Positions 1 through 5,775 of a DNA stretch of 9,177 nt are shown in pieces (position 1 is the stretch's first letter; each line of letters opens with the position of its first letter). The DNA is taken from the NCBI GenBank assembly GCA_964394335.1, contig CAYMVZ010000096.1, forward strand, positions 1 to 9,177, in the 5' to 3' direction. The notes beneath the pieces are model-generated. The model was not told the origin of the DNA and made no database searches. It was given only the letters and a program-made list of their open reading frames with translations. The DNA comes from CAJXCL01 sp964394335. GTDB lineage: Bacteria; Nitrospinota; Nitrospinia; CAJXCL01. Made by a program: the position numbers and the translations under genes.

Positions 1-48
1 GCAGCAATAGTAGTCTATTACATAGTAAAAACCATGCTTAATAAATAA
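1..48 (+). CDS. C-terminal tail of an upstream gene (partial)
   Basis: Frame 1 is open from the first base and ends at TAA (46-48), giving a tail of 15 residues, AAIVVYYIVKTMLNK. The tail is hydrophobic and then basic, which would fit the end of a membrane segment facing the cytoplasm. The stop lies 25 bases before the next gene's preferred start, so the two could be co-transcribed. Fifteen open codons can occur by chance, so this is a tentative call with no function proposed. Confidence 0.35.
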   Translation, partial: AAIVVYYIVKTMLNK

Positions 49-73
49 TCACGAAATGAAGGGTTGGGAGACT

Positions 74-835
74 ATGAATAGGCAAGTAACAAAATTTATT
101 CTACTGTTCATTATTGCCGTTCCCATTTCTTTAAAAGCATCAACTGACTTTAATGAAATGGTGAAAATTGAAAAAGGGGTTTTTCAAGCTGGTTGTGATA
201 AAGAGGAAATTGTTCAACATAATAGAGTTGGAGTAAAAACTGTTTTCTTAGATACTTACTTGATTGACAAGTATGAAGTAACAAATTTTGAATATGAAAA
301 GTTTGATGAAAACCATTCCCGGCAAGTAAGATCTAACTGTGATAATTGTCCTGTTACCAGAGTCGGTTGGCTGAACGCAAAAGAATATTGCGTTAGTCTG
401 GGAAAAGATTTGCCAACTGAGGCACAGTGGGAAAAGGCCGCGGGCGCAAAAAGTGGGTGTGATTATATTTGGGGAGATGAAATGTTTGAAAGTTCCAATC
501 GTCTTGCTCACGCCGGTTTTAATAAAAGCGATAAAATAAATGCGGCGCCGGTTGGTTCTTACCCGCCTAACCGTTTTGGTGTTTATGATATGGCAGGCAA
601 TGTTTGGGAGTGGACAAACAATTGGTTAGAAATTAATGCAGAAGATTTTCCAAAAGATGAAATCCTTTATAATCCGAAAGGCCCTGATCGGGGTATAAAA
701 AAAATTCGCCGTGGTGGTTCCTGGGATGATAGCACTAAAGGTTTAATTGTAGCATGGCGTGATTGGTCTTTTTCTGACTCGAGATATTACGCTGATTTGG
801 GTTTTAGATGTGTTTATAATTTACCCGACAGGTAG
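74..835 (+). CDS. Exported SUMF1/FGE-sulfatase-fold protein lacking catalytic cysteines
   Basis: This is a formylglycine-generating-enzyme-like (SUMF1) domain protein of 253 aa. The ATG at 74 is preferred over the one at 56: it follows a GGGAG (66-70), although the spacing is short, and it puts a signal peptide right at the N-terminus (MNRQ, hydrophobic residues 8-20, then LKAS). The protein is therefore probably exported. Family hallmarks in order are LPTEAQWEKAA (113-123), GVYDMAGNVWEW (169-180), RRGGSW (212-217) and LGFRC (242-246). In true sulfatase-activating enzymes two catalytic cysteines lie shortly after the GGS motif; here the segment is GGSWDDSTKGLIVAWRDW, with no cysteine. Sulfatase activation is therefore unlikely. 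Relatives with this fold include PvdO, EgtB-like enzymes and many uncharacterised exported proteins. A CxxC at 89-92 and Cys41, 106 and 129 could form disulfides. The gene's 3' end overlaps the following lipoprotein gene. Confidence 0.85.
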   Translation: MNRQVTKFILLFIIAVPISLKASTDFNEMVKIEKGVFQAGCDKEEIVQHNRVGVKTVFLDTYLIDKYEVTNFEYEKFDENHSRQVRSNCDNCPVTRVGWLNAKEYCVSLGKDLPTEAQWEKAAGAKSGCDYIWGDEMFESSNRLAHAGFNKSDKINAAPVGSYPPNRFGVYDMAGNVWEWTNNWLEINAEDFPKDEILYNPKGPDRGIKKIRRGGSWDDSTKGLIVAWRDWSFSDSRYYADLGFRCVYNLPDR

Positions 836-1325
836 TCGACTTGCCGCTTTATATATTACTGTTGTTTTATTGTTTACCGTCTTTCCGGGATGCAGTGATT
901 TTGGGAACAGTAACATAATCAAATGTAATCCCATGATTCCCACTAATCTTGATGAAGTCCATGTATCATACAAATACGGATACGATGATTCATTTGGATC
1001 TACAAATTCCTTCTGGTATGTTCTTGAGATAAAAAACGATTCAGACATTCCTTTAGAAAATCTACGATTTAAAATCAACCATATTTGGTGGGCATCTCTA
1101 AAAGACCTTATGGTTAATGCCGGTTTCTTTAAAGGGTATCGACCTTTTGGCGAAACTGCCTTTCCGGCAAAGAAGAAAATACGGTTTGTTTTTAGTCCGG
1201 AAACAAAAAATAATCTTCATTTTAAAGATTTATTAGGAAATCCTATGAGCGAAGGAATAGTATTCAAAGAAATTCGCCTTCATTCCAAAGAGGGTGTCGG
1301 AACATTCAGATTTCCAGAACCTTAA
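810..1325 (+). CDS. Small predicted lipoprotein, family not recognised
   Basis: The reading frame is open from an ATG at 759, which would overlap the preceding gene by 77 bases and give an unusually long 44-residue leader. The GTG at 810 overlaps by only 26 bases and gives a 28-residue lipoprotein signal: an early arginine, the hydrophobic run AALYITVVLLFTV, then the lipobox FPGC. I chose that start on signal shape; the Shine-Dalgarno is weak (TTGGG). The residue after the lipid-modified cysteine is Ser, not Asp, so outer-membrane sorting is expected if the Lol rule holds. The mature part, about 144 aa, is mostly beta-like with an EIKNDSDIPLENLRFKI segment that recalls small Ig-like or FxLYD-type domains, but I cannot assign a family. 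The overlap with the SUMF1-like gene suggests a shared transcript and an envelope role. The stop codon lies in a weak hairpin, CCTTAA (1320-1325) with TTAAGG (1332-1337), which has no T-run. Confidence 0.65.
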   Translation: MFIIYPTGSRLAALYITVVLLFTVFPGCSDFGNSNIIKCNPMIPTNLDEVHVSYKYGYDDSFGSTNSFWYVLEIKNDSDIPLENLRFKINHIWWASLKDLMVNAGFFKGYRPFGETAFPAKKKIRFVFSPETKNNLHFKDLLGNPMSEGIVFKEIRLHSKEGVGTFRFPEP

Positions 1326-1447
1326 TTGATTTTAAGGGGTTATTACAATCCCTGTCTCCTGCTTTAATAAAAAGACCGCAGATTACAAGAATCCTTTTAA
1401 AAAAAGGTGTATCTAAATATAAACGACTTTTTAAATTAGGTAATTAT

Positions 1448-1915
1448 ATGGTTAAAGAAGGTAACAAAGCGCCTGATTTTCGATTAAAAGGTGTTGACGA
1501 AAAAGGAAAAGAAAAGGATTTTACATTAAAAGATTTCAGGGGTAATAAAATCATCCTCTATTTTTATCCGAAGGATAATACCCCAGGATGTACTGTGGAG
1601 GCTTGTGATTTCAGAGATAATTTTAAAAGTCTTTCAAATAATGGAGTTGTTATTATGGGAGTAAGCCCGGATAGCGTTAACTCTCATAAAAAATTCCGGG
1701 AAAAACAGGAGCTGAATTTCGCCCTTTTGAGTGATCCTGAAAAAAAGGTCGCGACAAAATATGGTGCTTTTGGAGAAAAGAAGATGTACGGAAAGGTAAC
1801 AAAAGGTATTATAAGATCAACCTTTCTCATAAATGAAAGCGGACAGATAGAAAAAAAATGGAGCAATGTAAAGGCTAAAGGACATGTGGAAAAGGTCCTT
1901 GAAGCTTCACAATAA
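1448..1915 (+). CDS. bcp: Thioredoxin-dependent peroxiredoxin, Bcp/PrxQ type
   Basis: The 155-aa protein is the normal length for the AhpC/TSA-family peroxiredoxin Bcp (PrxQ), which reduces hydrogen and organic peroxides in the cytoplasm using thioredoxin. The active-site motif YPKDNTPGCTVEACDFRD spans residues 40-57. Cys48 is the peroxidatic cysteine and Cys53 the resolving cysteine, in the CxxxxC spacing of two-Cys atypical PrxQ enzymes. Thr45 and Pro46 of the PxxxT/SxxC-type pocket are present, and Arg123 in GIIRSTFLI is the usual active-site arginine. The ATG follows an AGG about 8 bases upstream (TTAGGTAATTAT). It lies 122 bases after the lipoprotein gene; that gap contains a hairpin (CCTTTT 1393-1398 with AAAAGG 1402-1407) and a short ACCGCAGAT at 1375-1383, so it may have its own promoter. 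It converges on the aminotransferase gene with only 20 bases between the stops and no clear terminator. Confidence 0.95.
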   Translation: MVKEGNKAPDFRLKGVDEKGKEKDFTLKDFRGNKIILYFYPKDNTPGCTVEACDFRDNFKSLSNNGVVIMGVSPDSVNSHKKFREKQELNFALLSDPEKKVATKYGAFGEKKMYGKVTKGIIRSTFLINESGQIEKKWSNVKAKGHVEKVLEASQ

Positions 1916-1935
1916 GTACCTATTAATTATCTTGT

Positions 1936-3087
1936 TTATCCTGCCATCCTATCAAAAATTCTAAAAAATTTTGCTGTTTCAAAAGATGTGTTATAGAGAT
2001 GAGGAGAGACGCGAATCATATCCGCCCGTAAAGACACGATAATATTATTTTTTATAAAATGGTTTACTAATGCCCTATCCTTTGCTTTATTGCCTGTCGT
2101 AAAAGAAATGATTGAAGACCTGTCTTGAGCCAATGTGGAACTCAAAATCTGGCCCCCCCTGCTCTTAAGTCCTTTTAGCAGCAAATCCGAAAGATGCAGA
2201 TTCCATTGTTCAATCCTTTCAATCCCTATAGATTGCAACAGCCTGATCGAAGCTCTAAGGGCATGAACACCAATCAGATTTTGACTCCCCTCCTCAAACC
2301 GGCTTGCATCCTGTTTAAGTTGAAAATTAATTTTATGATAGTTGGGAGCGTCCATTACTGTCTTCCATCCTATTAAAACCGGGTTTAACTTTTTGATCAA
2401 AGACCTGCGGCAAAAAAATATCCCTATACCTTCCGGCGCCACAAGCCATTTATGTCCATCTGCAGCTAAGAAATCTATTTTATATTTTTTTACATCCATA
2501 GGAATTGCCCCCAGGCTCTGGATAGCGTCCACACAAAAGAGAATCCCTTTGTTTTGGCACATTTTGCCTATCGCCGCGATATCATTCCGAAAACCTGTGG
2601 CATACTCGACTGAGCTGATAGAGATAAGTTTTGTTTTGGAAGTAACAGCCTTCGCAAAATCATTTAGAAGCAACCTCCCCTTTCTGCTCCTAACTTTTAT
2701 AACTTTTAAACCCTGTCTCTTCAGATTTTGCCAGGGATATACATTTGCGGGAAATTCTTGATCAGCAATGATAATTTCGTCATTGGGCCGCCAGTTGATA
2801 CCTCCGGCAACCAGGGATAATCCATGAGAAGTATTTTTGACAAACGCGATTTCATCAGGTGAGGAGTTTATCAAAGCCGCAGCGTCTTTTCTTGCCTTTT
2901 CAGTCTCCAGGTACCAGTCTTCAAGCTTTAGATAGCCAACATCACAAATATCCTTTGCGATAGTATTGACTATTTTCATTGCAGGCAGACTGATTGGCGC
3001 AACACCGGCATTGTCGAAGTAAATGTATTTTTTTGTAATTGGGAATTTTCGGCGTATTTCCTGATGTTCCGACTTGCTGAAGATCAT
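1936..3087 (-). CDS. Class V aminotransferase (SufS/NifS-like fold) without the desulfurase cysteine
   Basis: This is a PLP-dependent enzyme of fold type I, 383 aa from the ATG at 3087. A TTG at 3111 would add eight residues encoded by repeat DNA, so I prefer the ATG, which puts KYIYFDNAGVAPIS at the N-terminus as in the family. PLP-site landmarks are NTSHGLS (85-91, phosphate binding), CVDAIQSLGA with Asp187, the Schiff-base Lys213 in AADGHKWL, and RFEEGSQN (263-270). Cysteine desulfurases of the SufS group carry a catalytic cysteine in a loop near the C-terminus, just before the ASLxxYNT-like strand. Here the sequence runs VSLRADMIRVSPHLYNT with that loop shortened and no cysteine. It is therefore more likely an aminotransferase, lyase or epimerase-like member (CefD or EgtE type) than a sulfur donor; the substrate cannot be read from sequence. 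It lies downstream of dapB on the same strand, with a repeat-filled gap of 90 bases. The Shine-Dalgarno is weak. Confidence 0.88.
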   Translation of the reverse strand: MIFSKSEHQEIRRKFPITKKYIYFDNAGVAPISLPAMKIVNTIAKDICDVGYLKLEDWYLETEKARKDAAALINSSPDEIAFVKNTSHGLSLVAGGINWRPNDEIIIADQEFPANVYPWQNLKRQGLKVIKVRSRKGRLLLNDFAKAVTSKTKLISISSVEYATGFRNDIAAIGKMCQNKGILFCVDAIQSLGAIPMDVKKYKIDFLAADGHKWLVAPEGIGIFFCRRSLIKKLNPVLIGWKTVMDAPNYHKINFQLKQDASRFEEGSQNLIGVHALRASIRLLQSIGIERIEQWNLHLSDLLLKGLKSRGGQILSSTLAQDRSSIISFTTGNKAKDRALVNHFIKNNIIVSLRADMIRVSPHLYNTSFETAKFFRIFDRMAG

Positions 3088-3094
3088 GTTTTTT

Positions 3095-3168
3095 ACCACA
3101 GAGTGGCACAATCCAGCAATGCCACAACAAAAAAAGAATTTAACGCAGAGTTCGCGAAGAGCGCAGAG
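3095..3168. repeat. Degenerate 9-nt-phased CGCAGAG repeat cluster
   Basis: On the + strand an ACCACAGAG (3095-3103) is followed by three contiguous 9-mers: AACGCAGAG (3142-3150), TTCGCGAAG (3151-3159) and AGCGCAGAG (3160-3168). They fit a shared unit nnCGCnGAG. The spacer contains a hairpin (listed separately). The cluster fills the gap between dapB and the aminotransferase gene and ends 9 bases from the dapB stop. It has the same unit and orientation as the left end of the element at 4017-4115. Similar ACCACAGAG/CGCAGAG strings are, from memory, common dispersed intergenic repeats in several bacterial groups; their function is unknown. Confidence 0.7.
3103..3125. other. Hairpin in the aminotransferase 5' region
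   Basis: GTGGCA (3103-3108) and TGCCAC (3120-3125) form a perfect 6-bp stem around an 11-base loop. On the - strand it ends 15 bases before the preferred ATG at 3087, so it would lie in the aminotransferase leader. No T-run follows on the - strand, so it is not a standard terminator; it may simply be part of the repeat element. Confidence 0.45.
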
Positions 3169-3177
3169 AGAAAGGGA

Positions 3178-3984
3178 TTATTTTAATCCAAGCACATCCA
3201 TCATGTCATATAAGCCCGGTTTTTTATAAGACAACCAGAGAGCTGCTTTTACCGCGCCTCGGGCAAAGTTATCCCGGTTATGGGCAACATGGCTAAGCTG
3301 TATCCTCTCTCCCATACCGCAGAAGGTTACTGTATGGTCTCCGGCAATATCCCCGCCCCGGATAACATGAATCCCAATTTCCTGATCCGTCCGCTCTCCG
3401 GTCATTCCTTTTCTGCCATAAACGCCAACCTTATTAATATCCCTGCCTGTTGCTTTAGCAAGAATGTCCGCGATTTTTACCGCGGTTCCGCTTGGGGCGT
3501 CTTTTTTAAACCTGTGATGCGCTTCTGTAATCTCAATATCATATCCATCGCTTAAAGCTGCTGCCGCTTCTTTAACCAATTTGAATAAAACATTAACACC
3601 CACGCTCATGTTTGGTGCTTGAACTATTCGTATATTTTGGGAAGCTTTCTTTATCTCATTCAAATGTTCATTTGATAAACCGGTTGTACCGATTATCATA
3701 TCCTTTGTATTTGACGCCGCTGCCTTAAGATTTTCCATCGTGGCTTCCGGCGTCGTGAAATCTATGACGACGTCTCCGTTGTTAATGATTTCTTCCATCC
3801 TGTCGCTGATTTTGATATTGTTGTTCCCTGTTCCCGTTACATGTCCAAGGTTTTTTCCGACCAAAACAGAGCCTTTAACTTCAGTACCACCTGAGAGGGC
3901 TATACCACCTGTTTCAGAAATAATCTGCGCGATTCTCTTTCCCATACGGCCACCGGCGCCAGCTATTATTGCTTTAATGGACAT
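3178..3984 (-). CDS. dapB: 4-hydroxy-tetrahydrodipicolinate reductase
   Basis: DapB reduces 4-hydroxy-tetrahydrodipicolinate to tetrahydrodipicolinate with NAD(P)H, in the cytoplasmic diaminopimelate/lysine pathway. The protein is 268 aa, the usual length. The N-terminal Rossmann motif is AGAGGRMGKRI (8-18), followed by VVIDFTTPE (72-80) and GTTGL (99-103) around the nicotinamide. The catalytic and substrate-binding segment EAHHRFKKDAPSGTA has His156 and His157, Lys160 as the expected proton donor, and the PSGT loop (164-167). GDHTVTF and SHVAHNRDNFARGA near the C-terminus are also typical. The ATG at 3984 has a good Shine-Dalgarno, GGAG, with 6 bases between it and the start. All key residues are present. 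The gene is bracketed by two repeat clusters (3095-3168 and 4017-4115), so no other dap gene is adjacent; mtaB lies upstream and an aminotransferase downstream on the same strand. Confidence 0.97.
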   Translation of the reverse strand: MSIKAIIAGAGGRMGKRIAQIISETGGIALSGGTEVKGSVLVGKNLGHVTGTGNNNIKISDRMEEIINNGDVVIDFTTPEATMENLKAAASNTKDMIIGTTGLSNEHLNEIKKASQNIRIVQAPNMSVGVNVLFKLVKEAAAALSDGYDIEITEAHHRFKKDAPSGTAVKIADILAKATGRDINKVGVYGRKGMTGERTDQEIGIHVIRGGDIAGDHTVTFCGMGERIQLSHVAHNRDNFARGAVKAALWLSYKKPGLYDMMDVLGLK

Positions 3985-4016
3985 GGCTTTCTCCTAAAAA
4001 AGATTTTACCAGTTTA

Positions 4017-4115
4017 ACCGCAGAGATCGCTGAGACCGCAAAGACAAATAAATAGATTCCCGTTTTTGCGAGAATGACATTCAATATTCTCTGCGCACTC
4101 CGCGTCCTCTGCGGT
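4017..4115. repeat. 99-bp element with inverted ends built from 9-nt units
   Basis: The left end is three 9-mers on the + strand: ACCGCAGAG (4017-4025), ATCGCTGAG (4026-4034) and ACCGCAAAG (4035-4043). The right end is three 9-mers of the same unit inverted: CTCTGCGCA (4089-4097), CTCCGCGTC (4098-4106) and CTCTGCGGT (4107-4115). The outermost 9-mers are perfectly complementary, and the 27-base arms match at 21 positions. A 45-bp centre separates them and holds a second palindrome (4056-4072). The last base of the element supplies the final A of the mtaB stop codon TGA. No ORF is inside. The arrangement resembles a miniature mobile or REP-like element and could also fold in RNA between mtaB and dapB. 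Confidence 0.75.
4056..4080. repeat. dRS3-like ATTCCCG...GAATGACA palindromic repeat
   Basis: In the centre of the 99-bp element, ATTCCCG (4056-4062) pairs with CGAGAAT (4069-4075) with one mismatch, and is followed by GACAT. This closely recalls the widespread ATTCCCG...CGGGAATGACA repeat seen in many proteobacterial genomes (for example Neisseria dRS3). The identification is from memory of the consensus, not from a search. Confidence 0.5.
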
Positions 4116-5575
4116 CAATTAATTGAAATAATTCCTATTGGCTTTTCATTCTCTATACGAGAAAGGCGCACCGGAATGATTTGATTGATTAAATCATCCG
4201 AGCCATCTATATGCACAGACATGTAATTCCCTGTATATCCTTTTAGATATCCGGTTTCCGGGTCACGGTTCTGTTCTATTAGCACATTAAGATCTTTCCC
4301 AAGAAATCTTTCTTTAAATTTTTTGGATTTTTCCCTGGCTAATTCCTTTAAAACAAAAACCCTTTGTTTTCTCGCCCTGTTTGGAACCTGATCCGACAAG
4401 TCATAAGCCGCGGTATTTTTTCTACGGGAAAAATTAAAGACATGAAGGTAAGAAAAAGGAAGTCCCTTGACAACCCCCATTGTTTCCTCAAACTCCTGAT
4501 CCGTTTCTCCCGGGAAACCCGCTATGAGATCAGCGCCAATACCAATATCCGGTATTCTGCCTGAAAGTTTGTCCATCAATTTATAAACATTATTCATTCG
4601 ATAACTTCTTTTCATTGAGCGAAGTATTCTGTCTGATCCGCTTTGTAATGAAATATGCAAATGATTGCAAATCTTTGGGGACGAAGCTATCAGGTTTATT
4701 AGCTCATCGCTGATGTCCTTTGGTCCAAGAGAACTCAAGCGAATTCTGAAATCCCCCTCAATTTTTATCAACTCCCTCAAAAGTTCGTAAAGGCTGGTTT
4801 GAGAAGACAAATCTTTTCCAAAACTACCGAGATGAATACCGGACAAAGTAATTTCCCTGAAATTATTTTCTAAAAGCCGGTTAAACTGCCTAACTACTGT
4901 CGCTGTGTCCGCGCTTCTGCTTTGTCCCCGGGCTAAAGTAATAACGCAAAATGTACATTTGTAATTACAACCTGTCTGAATTTTCAAAAACGCTTTGGTC
5001 TTTCCCGCAAAATGATTCACCTCTTCCGAGCGGAAGATAGTATCATTTCTCGAATTCCCTACTATTACTTTCGGCTCTGGTTTCTTTTTTTGAATTTGCA
5101 GAGCATCTATTAATTTTCTACCGCCCCTTGATTCCCTCCTTCGCAAGTGCCTGTCCTGAGTTTGCTCAAGGAAGGGAAGGTTTCCAATAAGTTTTTGATC
5201 AGTTGTTTTTTCATCAGCAGACTTTCCTTGCCCATTAACATTTAAATCTCTCAGATGTTGAATAATATCCAGTTTTTCATCATTACCAAGAATGAGGTCC
5301 ACTCCGTGCAAAGACTTTACGGCATTCGTGTCTAACTGTGGATAACATCCGACGACCACAACGATGCTCTCCGGATTGGAGTCTACTGTTTTTCGTATTA
5401 TTTGTCTGCATCGGTAATTGCTTTTTTCCGTAACCGAGCAGGTATTAATCACGCAAATATCCGCTCTGCTATTGAAGGGGACGGGTTGAAATCCTTCTTT
5501 TTCAAAGCATGCACGGACTTCAGCGCTTTCATACTGATTATTACGACATCCTAAAGTTGCGATTTTAAATTTCAT
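4115..5575 (-). CDS. mtaB: tRNA (t6A37) methylthiotransferase MtaB
   Basis: This radical-SAM methylthiotransferase converts t6A37 to ms2t6A37 in ANN-decoding tRNAs. The N-terminal UPF0004 domain has the three cluster-binding cysteines Cys10 (TLGCRNNQYES), Cys46 (INTCSVTEKS) and Cys77 (VVGCYPQ). The radical SAM cluster is C203NYKC207TFC210 followed by VITLARGQSRS. A TRAM domain closes the protein (about 425-480, LNVLIEQNRDPETGYLKGYTG...). The TLGC..NQYES and INTCSVT pattern with FLKIQTGCNYKCTFC fits the MtaB/YqeV branch rather than MiaB or RimO. At 486 aa it is longer than usual, about 430-450. The extra length lies in the linker between the first two domains (about 111-185), which contains repeat-like DNA (see 5149-5172) and a basic run RHLRRRESRGGRK. 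The start gives the expected MtaB N-terminus. No strong Shine-Dalgarno is present, and a consensus -10 sits just upstream. Confidence 0.93.
   Translation of the reverse strand: MKFKIATLGCRNNQYESAEVRACFEKEGFQPVPFNSRADICVINTCSVTEKSNYRCRQIIRKTVDSNPESIVVVVGCYPQLDTNAVKSLHGVDLILGNDEKLDIIQHLRDLNVNGQGKSADEKTTDQKLIGNLPFLEQTQDRHLRRRESRGGRKLIDALQIQKKKPEPKVIVGNSRNDTIFRSEEVNHFAGKTKAFLKIQTGCNYKCTFCVITLARGQSRSADTATVVRQFNRLLENNFREITLSGIHLGSFGKDLSSQTSLYELLRELIKIEGDFRIRLSSLGPKDISDELINLIASSPKICNHLHISLQSGSDRILRSMKRSYRMNNVYKLMDKLSGRIPDIGIGADLIAGFPGETDQEFEETMGVVKGLPFSYLHVFNFSRRKNTAAYDLSDQVPNRARKQRVFVLKELAREKSKKFKERFLGKDLNVLIEQNRDPETGYLKGYTGNYMSVHIDGSDDLINQIIPVRLSRIENEKPIGIISIN
5149..5172. repeat. Palindromic repeat-like segment inside mtaB
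   Basis: The stretch GCCTGTCCTGAG (5149-5160), TTTG, CTCAAGG (5165-5171) is an imperfect palindrome within the mtaB linker. On the coding strand it contains CAAACTCAGGACAGGC, which differs at one position from CAAGCTCAGGACAGGC, the core of a widely dispersed bacterial repeat that I recall. It is read in frame as LEQTQDRHL, with no stop. The call rests on remembered consensus and on the linker being longer than in typical MtaB proteins. Confidence 0.5.
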
Positions 5576-5583
5576 ATCCGTTC

Positions 5584-5613
5584 ATTATAACTTAAAGCGG
5601 AGAGGCTCCGCAA
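5584..5613 (-). promoter_or_regulatory. Candidate mtaB promoter, possibly leaderless
   Basis: On the - strand a perfect TATAAT (5589 down to 5584) is preceded by TTGCGG (5613-5608) with an 18-base spacer. Transcription would start near 5577, almost at the mtaB ATG at 5575. That would make the transcript leaderless or nearly so, in keeping with the poor Shine-Dalgarno. The -35 matches TTGACA only at its first three bases, and the region also forms hairpins, so this is tentative. Confidence 0.35.
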
Positions 5614-5646
5614 CCGAATGGAGCTTCCGCTCCAGCATGTCTCTCC
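5597..5646. other. Two adjacent hairpins upstream of mtaB
   Basis: GCGGA (5597-5601) pairs with TCCGC (5607-5611) around GAGGC, and TGGAGC (5619-5624) pairs perfectly with GCTCCA (5629-5634) around TTCC. Alternatively GGAGAG (5599-5604) can pair with CTCTCC (5641-5646), enclosing the second hairpin. On the - strand the first stem is followed by TTTAAGTT, a poor terminator tail. It could end the transcript of the gene at 5776-6366, or be another dispersed palindromic repeat. Confidence 0.4.
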
Positions 5647-5686
5647 TGGACGGGGTGTGTTAAAAAACTTTATTCAGCTTTGCATA

Positions 5687-5723
5687 AGCCGCTGTAAAAA
5701 AACAAAAGCTAAACAGCGGGGCT
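5687..5723. other. Inverted repeat downstream of the pilin-like gene
   Basis: AGCCGCTGT (5687-5695) pairs with ACAGCGGGGCT (5713-5723), a 9-bp stem with a two-base GG bulge and a 17-base A-rich loop. Poly-A and poly-T tracts surround it (5695-5702, 5724-5729, 5749-5756). It lies 53 bases beyond the stop of the pilin-like gene and may act as a terminator or RNA-stabilising structure, but the T-run does not directly follow the stem on the - strand. Confidence 0.4.
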
Positions 5724-5775
5724 AAAAAAGAAAGAACCAACAGCGTCTAAAAAAAAGAAGTTTTTACAGTGTAGT

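Noticed and set aside
56..73. ATG at 56 as the start of the SUMF1-like gene
   Set aside because: The extra MKGWET would precede the signal peptide, whereas the ATG at 74 has a GGGAG and a normal signal-peptide start.
1326..1447. Intrinsic terminator after the lipoprotein gene
   Set aside because: The CCTTAA/TTAAGG and CCTTTT/AAAAGG stems are weak and neither is followed by a T-run.
2342..2761. 139-codon + strand ORF antisense to the aminotransferase
   Set aside because: It lies wholly inside a well-supported gene on the other strand, and its protein has no recognisable domain; a shadow frame.
3088..3111. TTG start for the aminotransferase
   Set aside because: The added residues are encoded by the repeat cluster and have no counterpart at the family's usual N-terminus.
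3142..3168. 9-nt repeats as a CRISPR or tandem satellite
   Set aside because: The units are too short and contiguous, with no spacers, and only three per cluster; they fit a dispersed intergenic repeat better.
3280..3555. + strand ORFs across dapB (also 3740-3997)
   Set aside because: They are antisense to dapB, whose catalytic motifs are all intact.
5597..5646. tRNA or tRNA-like fold
   Set aside because: There are no conserved TTCGA loop or anticodon-arm features; only simple hairpins form.
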